A stretch of 64,000 bases of DNA from Chloroflexota bacterium (GTDB lineage: Bacteria > Chloroflexota > Anaerolineae > Anaerolineales > UBA4823): positions 372,001 to 436,000 of the forward strand of contig JAJUJL010000001.1 of NCBI GenBank assembly GCA_029265355.1, in the 5' to 3' direction. Shown piece by piece: positions 58,751 through 64,000 of this stretch (position 1 is its first letter; the number at the start of each line of letters is the position of its first letter). A program made the translations under genes and the position numbers. The notes under the pieces are model-generated. The model had not been told where the DNA came from. It made no database searches and saw nothing but the letters and a program-made list of their open reading frames with translations.

Positions 58751-59704
58751 TTAAGACACAACCTGGTTGGTAATGATGGCGCCGGACGGCACAATGCTGC
58801 CATGCAGGACAACCGCATCTTGCAGCACAACGTCATTGCCGATTTGAACTTCGCCTTCGATGTACACATTCGGACCGATGACACAGCCCGAGCCAATCCG
58901 GGTGCCATCTTCGATGTACAGCGGCGTAACAAATCGGGTGCCATCTCCGGCGATAGCGCTCAATTTCAGCGGGTTGGTCGAGCCATTGCGCAGGTAGTCC
59001 TGGTTGATCGCCAGCAGGTCCGCGGCTGTGGTCAGCGTCAGCCGACGCTGCACCATGCAGCCCCTAACCCCCCCATCGTGCTGGATCAGCATTTCGATTG
59101 CGTCCTGCAGCTCGTATTCACCGCGCGGCGAGGGCTTTACCAGGGGCAAGTAATCCAGCAGCTTCCGCGAAAAGCAGTACAAAGGCAGGCTGGCGATATC
59201 CGAAGGCGCCTGGTCGGGATCGGGTTTCTCGACGATGTGCGTCACAAGCTCGCCTTGCAAGCTGACAATGCCAGACTTGCGGATTTGCTCCGGCGGCACT
59301 TTCATCAGGGTCAGCACCGCATTGGGCTGCGGTTGGCTGCGCCACATCGCCACCATGCGCTGCACATCCTGACCGCTCACCAAGTTATCGCACGCTGACA
59401 GGATGAAGTCTTGGGTGAGGCGCGGGGCGGCGTGCTGCAGTGCATCTGCCATGCCCTTTCGTTCCGGTTGGTGAACGAAAGTGATCTCCACATCCAGGTC
59501 CGATTGCTGGCGAAAATAGCGCACGATGTCTTCATCCTTTGAGTTGACCACCAGGATGAAATCGCGGAGGCCACAGGCAGCGATGCTTTCGATGACGCGC
59601 GCCACGATCGGCTTTCCCAGGATTGGCAGCATGGCTTTTGAGCGTTTGATTGTGATTGGATTTAGCCGGGAGCCTCGCCCGGCAGCCAGGATGACAGCTT
59701 GCAT
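58751..59704 (-). CDS. Sugar-1-phosphate nucleotidyltransferase
   Basis: A 317-residue protein with an N-terminal RmlA/GlmU-type nucleotidyltransferase domain (about 1-230; signature LAAGRGSRLNPITIKRSKAM, catalytic DN in SACDNLVSG, EKPDPDQ) and a C-terminal hexapeptide beta-helix (about 245-315; IGSGCVIGPNVYIEGEVQIG). It activates a sugar-1-phosphate to an NDP-sugar. Its ATG lies 2 nt after the stop of the GHMP kinase gene, so kinase and transferase probably act in sequence on one sugar. The domain set resembles archaeal dual-function sugar-1-phosphate transferases. The acceptor sugar is not readable from sequence. Confidence 0.9.
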   Translation of the reverse strand: MQAVILAAGRGSRLNPITIKRSKAMLPILGKPIVARVIESIAACGLRDFILVVNSKDEDIVRYFRQQSDLDVEITFVHQPERKGMADALQHAAPRLTQDFILSACDNLVSGQDVQRMVAMWRSQPQPNAVLTLMKVPPEQIRKSGIVSLQGELVTHIVEKPDPDQAPSDIASLPLYCFSRKLLDYLPLVKPSPRGEYELQDAIEMLIQHDGGVRGCMVQRRLTLTTAADLLAINQDYLRNGSTNPLKLSAIAGDGTRFVTPLYIEDGTRIGSGCVIGPNVYIEGEVQIGNDVVLQDAVVLHGSIVPSGAIITNQVVS

Positions 59705-59706
59705 GG

Positions 59707-60828
59707 TTATTCGATCATCAATCCTTGCTTTGCGATTTGGAGGGAGAAGATTTTGGCATCTTTCAAGTTCCACTGGCTGGCAGTGCGCTCCCACGCCGCC
59801 AACAACCGGGATTGGCTTTCGGCATCGCTGACCAGGGCAAACACCGATCCGCCGCCGCCGGCGCCGGTCAGCTTGGCGCCCAATGCCCCGTTCTCGTGCG
59901 CAATTTGGATGAACAGGTTGTTCGCCCAACCCGCCCCATCTTCGAAGCCGCAGTACAGCATCATCTCATCTACAAGCTGGTGATTGCGATTCATCAGGCG
60001 CCCGAACGTTTGGAGATCGTTTTTAAGCAATGCAATTTTACCGCGCCAGGCCGTTTCATAGGCGCCGCTCATAAAGCGCACCATCGGAGGCGGTTCGCCG
60101 CAGCCTCCATTGGCTTGCCATTCGGCGTATTCCGCCAGGTAGCGCGGCCGCATGCGCCCATGCACATCGCCAGAGTCATGCTGCACGCCTGTTGTCACCG
60201 CCACCAGGCGCGGGATTTCAACATAGCCATCCAGGCGCTCGTAGGTGGTGTATGGCTCTTGATCCACATCCTGCTGCAACAATTTGCCGCGATAATCCAG
60301 GTACGCCAGCCCACCAAACAGCGGAACGTAACGATCAGCGTAGCCGCAGGCGATCCCCAATTCCCTGGCCTCCACGCGTTGGGTCAGCTCCGCAAGCAGG
60401 TAGTCGTTGTGCACGCGCCGGTCTAGCTGGTACAGCTCACGCAGCCCAGCCAGGGTCAGCAGCACAAACAGAGACGATCCTCCCAACCCGCTCTGACGGG
60501 GAACATCGCTGGATACCCGCAATCGAAAGCCATGTGTGGTGAGCTTTTCGCGAAACTCGGCGCTATGGGCGTACAGTCGATTCACTGCACCTTTGAGCAG
60601 GTTGTGCTGCCCGTTATACGCCAGCGGCACCGCATCGCAAGCGCAGTATTCCGGGTCTGCCTCGCCTGGCTGTTCGAAAGCTATCCCATCGGCGATCTCG
60701 ATCTCCGCCCTGGCGCGCAGCTCAACCGCCGCCGAGATAGTCGCAAAATCGCCTTCATTGCCATCCGAAGGATTGCCGAGGATATTGACTCTCGCCGGCA
60801 GGCTCAGCCGGATCGATCCACTACGCAT
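59707..60828 (-). CDS. GHMP-family sugar kinase, glucuronokinase-like
   Basis: A 373-residue anomeric sugar kinase. It has GHMP motif 1 PARVNILGNPSDGNEGDF at the N-terminus, motif 2 PRQSGLGGSSL near 110, and motif 3 AKLTGAGGGGSVFALV near 327. GNPSD, VEARELGIACGYADRYVPLFGG, DSGDVHGRMRPRYL and the MNRNHQL region parallel plant glucuronokinase, which makes glucuronate-1-phosphate; other uronates or sugars are possible. First gene of the five-gene operon running to 55159. A 25-codon frame overlapping its start is ignored. Confidence 0.88.
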   Translation of the reverse strand: MRSGSIRLSLPARVNILGNPSDGNEGDFATISAAVELRARAEIEIADGIAFEQPGEADPEYCACDAVPLAYNGQHNLLKGAVNRLYAHSAEFREKLTTHGFRLRVSSDVPRQSGLGGSSLFVLLTLAGLRELYQLDRRVHNDYLLAELTQRVEARELGIACGYADRYVPLFGGLAYLDYRGKLLQQDVDQEPYTTYERLDGYVEIPRLVAVTTGVQHDSGDVHGRMRPRYLAEYAEWQANGGCGEPPPMVRFMSGAYETAWRGKIALLKNDLQTFGRLMNRNHQLVDEMMLYCGFEDGAGWANNLFIQIAHENGALGAKLTGAGGGGSVFALVSDAESQSRLLAAWERTASQWNLKDAKIFSLQIAKQGLMIE

Positions 60829-61177
60829 AGGCGCCTCGAGCCAGCAGGCGCATCGTGTGCGTTCCGTCCAGGCAAACCATAGAGATTGCTTCCCACATGG
60901 CGTGATTCTACCCGATGAACGTTCAAAATCCAGGGCAGATTGCTTCTCACGATCTGACAGTTTCTTCAGCCTCGGCCGCGGTATTCACATGACCGGGTTG
61001 GTCATTGATGCAATCCGCAATTTATCTCCCAATGGCAGAGATTTGCTTGAACCGCTCTTTTTATTTTGCTATAATGAATTTACACCCTGCGATGTGGGAG
61101 GGCAATTGGGGGGGGTAGCAGCGCTTTCTCCCCATGCAGGAATAAGTGGTCGGATCATTCGCTGGCGGGGACAGGCT
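60829..61177. promoter_or_regulatory. Divergent intergenic region with promoter for the surface protein gene
   Basis: A 349-nt gap. On the plus strand TTGAAC (61047-61052), a 17-nt spacer and TATAAT (61070-61075) form a convincing promoter. Two similar words (GAGATTGCTTCCCAC near 60878, CAGATTGCTTCTCAC near 60936) may be a degraded repeat. No RNA gene is recognised. Confidence 0.7.
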
Positions 61178-64000
61178 GTGAACAAGAAAATACGGTCACT
61201 ATACCTGCAATTTTGGATGCTGGCGGGGGCGTCAGCTATTGTGCTATTGATCTTCCTCAGCCTTTGCGCGCAGGCAACCGCCCTGGCTTTTCCCTCCACG
61301 CTCACAGCAGAGACCCTCCTCGAGATACAACAATTCCCGCCACAAATGCAGGTGCAACCAGGCGAATGGATCACCTTTACGATCACGCTCACCAATACCG
61401 GAAGCATCACCATCAGCCATTTGTCCGTCGTGGATGCGCTCATCCCCACTTGCAACCGTTGGCTTGGCGATCTTAATCCCCTGCAAAAAACCAGCTATGA
61501 GTGCTCAACCAACGCTTTGGAAACCTTTACCAGTACGCTCACCGCCAACGGTGTGAACGCCCTCGGCGTGTCGCAGGTCGCCTCCGACACTGCCCGCGTC
61601 GATGTAGTGACACCAGTCTACGTTTATGAAGATATTCCTGCCGAGCCCATCGCCATCGACTTCGACACCAAGTGTGATACCAGCGAAATCATCCGCACCA
61701 TTCAGGTAGCGGATGCCTTTACCATCGGAGATGTCAACTTTGGATTCAACGCCAACCACAGCTTCCGCAGTCAGATCTGGGCTTTTTTGGTTTCGCCGTC
61801 GGGCACAGTCGTGGAATTGTTCAGCAGTGTGGTGCTGGATGACGCAAACGATAACTATGACCTGATGTTCGATGACGCCTCTGCCAACCCTATCGACGAT
61901 GGCAACAATGACAATACCGGTGAGCCATATTACGACCGGACCGCCAGGCCTTTCCGCAGCTTGAGCGCCTTCAATGGCGAAAATTCCCAGGGCGACTGGA
62001 AGCTGCGCATCTGCGACAAGTACCCCCTCTTGTACAACGGCGCATACAACCGCAGCATGCTGGTGCTGCAGCCGGCTGCCCTGACTGCCCAACACACCAC
62101 CGGGCAGCTCAAAGTGGCCCCCGGAGATCTCATCACCTACACAACGCAGATCGCCAATCACACGTCTTATCCCTTGCACGACCTCTCCATGACAAACAAG
62201 CTACCAGGCAGCCTGGCTTTCCAGCCGGGATCGTTGATAGCCTCGATTGGAGAAGCGTACGAAGCTGGCCAAGAAATCTCCTGGAGCGGCGCCATCTCAG
62301 CCGGGCAGGCTGCGCTGATCACCTTTACAGCCCAGGTGATCAGCCCCACAGCAGGCCTGATCAGCGATACGGCGACCATCCAGCACCCGACCCTGGCTGC
62401 GCCGCTGAGTGAAATCGTTGTCAGCCAGGTCTTCACCGATCAAGATTATTTCTACACCAATGAAACCGATATTCCCATTCCAGAAGGCGGCTCTGGCGGC
62501 GTATGCCTGGCGCCCATTGCCTCCACCATCCAGGTCAACGAGAATTTCCCGATTGGCGACCTGCGCGTGGGCGTCAGCATCCTGCACACCCTGCGCGGCG
62601 ACCTGACCATCACCCTCACAGCGCCCTCGGGTGCAACCATCGCCTTGCTCAACGATGTTGGTGTTGCCGAAAACCTGGATGCATTGTTCAGCGATGCCGG
62701 GCCTGAAGATGCCTTTGCAGAAGGGGTGCACGACGTATCCGCGCCCTACTATGATGTCATCGGGCGTCCCAGCGGGACGGGCAGCGGCGCGCTGGCAGCC
62801 TTCGACGCGCTCCCATCGCAAGGTGAATGGACGCTGCGCATCTGCGACAATGCAAGCTACGATGTGGGCACACTGCTTCAGTGGTCGCTGTTCTTCGACG
62901 AGGCCGATGTCTGGCTGGGAAACTCGTCCGCCTGGGATGCCCCCGAGAATTGGAGCCTCGGTCAAAAACCCGCTCCTGCCGACCTGGCAATCATCCCCAG
63001 CGCCCCCTCGGGAGGGTGGATGCCAGTGCTGCAAGCGGTGGAGCAAACCGGCGCATTGCGTGTGGACCCAGGCGCCGGCCTGGACATGGCAAGCCATACG
63101 CTGTACATTGAGGATTACCTGATCAACCGAGGCGCCTTCAGCCAGACCCTGCCTGTGGACAATGTGGGCGTTGGCGTGGAATTCTTGCATCTGACCAACT
63201 CGCTCGGCGATGTGCACCAGTTCTACGGCCTGGTCATCACCCCGACAATCAATAGCCTGGGGTCGACCCGCGTCGCCATACGCGCCAACCAGGTCAACGG
63301 CTGCACCACGGTGGCCTCGGATGCCTTGCTCCAGCGCTGCTACCGGCTCGACACCGAGACAGAAGGTGAAGCATCTGTGCGGTTGTACTACACCGAAGCT
63401 GAGCGAAACCAGCAGGATGCATCCAGGTTGAGATTGTGGCAGCGCGGCGAGCCTGCCGCCTATTGGGTACCTGTCGGAACCAGTTACGCAAGCTCAGAAA
63501 GCGGCAGCGATTGCCGCACATCCGAAGGGTTGGCTTGTTACCTGAGAGCTGAGCAGGTCGTTGAGCGCGGCGCGCTGCTGGCGGGAAGCAGTTCGCCCCC
63601 CGAGGTGTCGACCGACTTGATTAATACCGGGTTGAGGTTGGAGTGGAACAGTTCTGAGAGTTATGTCGATCACTACGAGGTGTGGGCTTCCAGCAGCGCC
63701 CCGTACTTTACACCAGGCGATCCAGACGCCACGCTCCTCGCCAGCCTGCCAATCAACCAGGAAAGCAGTTACATCTATACCGATACAACCGCCATGAGTG
63801 AAAACCTGGTGGGTATCAAGGACTACCTGGTTCGCACCGTTTACGCCAATGGTCAGACTGCCGATGCAAACCGGGCCGGCCTGTTCATTGCGCCGCTGCA
63901 GCCCGGGGATGAAGACCTTGCCTGGAGCAGCCTGGCTGTCACCCTGCAGAGCAGCGTGACCACAGCCGATGAGCTGGCAGCTTACCTGGACCCTGGCGGC
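61178..64000 (+). CDS. Large surface protein with DUF11 and P-domains, cut by the window end
   Basis: At least 941 residues, open to the last base. The proposed GTG start gives a signal peptide (basic NKKIRS, then a hydrophobic stretch to CAQATALA); an ATG at 61217 is the alternative. Domains: DUF11-like repeat (about 45-130), proprotein-convertase P-domain (about 165-290; FGFNANHSFRSQIWAFLVSP, ending WKLRICD), DUF11 (about 295-405), a second P-domain (about 430-575; HTLRGDLTITLTAPSG, ending WTLRICD), then a domain starting WLGNSSAWDAPENW and fibronectin-like segments (from about 800). No protease domain has appeared so far. It is probably a cell-surface adhesin or scaffold; the C-terminus is unknown. 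Confidence 0.88.
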   Translation, partial: MNKKIRSLYLQFWMLAGASAIVLLIFLSLCAQATALAFPSTLTAETLLEIQQFPPQMQVQPGEWITFTITLTNTGSITISHLSVVDALIPTCNRWLGDLNPLQKTSYECSTNALETFTSTLTANGVNALGVSQVASDTARVDVVTPVYVYEDIPAEPIAIDFDTKCDTSEIIRTIQVADAFTIGDVNFGFNANHSFRSQIWAFLVSPSGTVVELFSSVVLDDANDNYDLMFDDASANPIDDGNNDNTGEPYYDRTARPFRSLSAFNGENSQGDWKLRICDKYPLLYNGAYNRSMLVLQPAALTAQHTTGQLKVAPGDLITYTTQIANHTSYPLHDLSMTNKLPGSLAFQPGSLIASIGEAYEAGQEISWSGAISAGQAALITFTAQVISPTAGLISDTATIQHPTLAAPLSEIVVSQVFTDQDYFYTNETDIPIPEGGSGGVCLAPIASTIQVNENFPIGDLRVGVSILHTLRGDLTITLTAPSGATIALLNDVGVAENLDALFSDAGPEDAFAEGVHDVSAPYYDVIGRPSGTGSGALAAFDALPSQGEWTLRICDNASYDVGTLLQWSLFFDEADVWLGNSSAWDAPENWSLGQKPAPADLAIIPSAPSGGWMPVLQAVEQTGALRVDPGAGLDMASHTLYIEDYLINRGAFSQTLPVDNVGVGVEFLHLTNSLGDVHQFYGLVITPTINSLGSTRVAIRANQVNGCTTVASDALLQRCYRLDTETEGEASVRLYYTEAERNQQDASRLRLWQRGEPAAYWVPVGTSYASSESGSDCRTSEGLACYLRAEQVVERGALLAGSSSPPEVSTDLINTGLRLEWNSSESYVDHYEVWASSSAPYFTPGDPDATLLASLPINQESSYIYTDTTAMSENLVGIKDYLVRTVYANGQTADANRAGLFIAPLQPGDEDLAWSSLAVTLQSSVTTADELAAYLDPGG

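Noticed and set aside
60822-60900. 25-codon minus-strand frame overlapping the GHMP kinase start, as a leader peptide
   Set aside because: No ribosome site and no family resemblance; the overlap with the kinase ATG is probably chance.

Overview
The window looks like a chromosomal segment of an anaerobic or facultative bacterium, most plausibly of the Chloroflexota (Anaerolineae-like). The support is indirect: moderately high GC, a fused alpha/beta 2-oxoacid dehydrogenase E1, MenA (menaquinone), a membrane iron-sulfur ETF:quinone-type oxidoreductase, DUF11, lamin-tail and P-domain surface proteins, Gram-positive-like SOS box geometry, and corrinoid methyltransferases. No rRNA, tRNA, CRISPR, prophage or IS element was recognised. 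The lineage is inference.

Layout. 1-1529: the ATPase and permease of a nitrate/sulfonate/taurine-type ABC importer. 1659-4741: a LysM protein, MenA and an L,D-transpeptidase. 4864-14675: a complete autoinducer-2 (AI-2) uptake and processing locus. The leftward operon reads lsrF, lsrR-lsrA fusion, lsrC, lsrD, lsrB, lsrK, cupin, and is divergent from a stand-alone lsrR. The intergenic region between them holds two well-formed promoters and five copies of a TCACATATGTGA-like operator. 15074-22416: a quinone-linked Fe-S oxidoreductase and a 2-oxoacid dehydrogenase operon (fused E1, E2, E3). 22604-25847: the primary sigma factor and a receiver/MinD-type (CpaE-like) protein. 25851-28553: a glycosyltransferase and a B12-dependent radical SAM enzyme. 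28715-32924: a membrane protein, NarL-type regulator and histidine kinase. 32899-38968: a polysaccharide cluster (three GT4 enzymes, FkbM methyltransferase, acyltransferase, WecB, WecC). 39244-39993: LexA with its own SOS box. 40075-48488: secreted lamin-tail proteins and ExeM/NucH-type nucleases, with a small I9-inhibitor-like protein. 48666-55040: glycerate 2-kinase, AbrB-radical SAM protein, TGS GTPase, DUF5995 protein, YbdG-type channel. 55159-60828: a five-gene operon joining a glucuronokinase-like kinase and a sugar nucleotidyltransferase to a corrinoid protein and two MttB-family methyltransferases. 61178-64000: a large surface protein cut by the window end.

The most unusual element is the 827-residue protein at 10104-12587. 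A full-length LsrR-type sensor (about 320 residues) is joined in frame to a full-length LsrA double ATPase. Its sensor half aligns without gaps, at about half identity by hand count, to the stand-alone LsrR 1.1 kb away, but its DNA-recognition helix has lost the expected polar and basic residues. This suggests a phospho-AI-2 sensor moved from DNA onto the importer, so that the intracellular signal could gate transport directly while the separate LsrR controls transcription. LsrG is absent from the locus and a cupin protein occupies the end of the operon.
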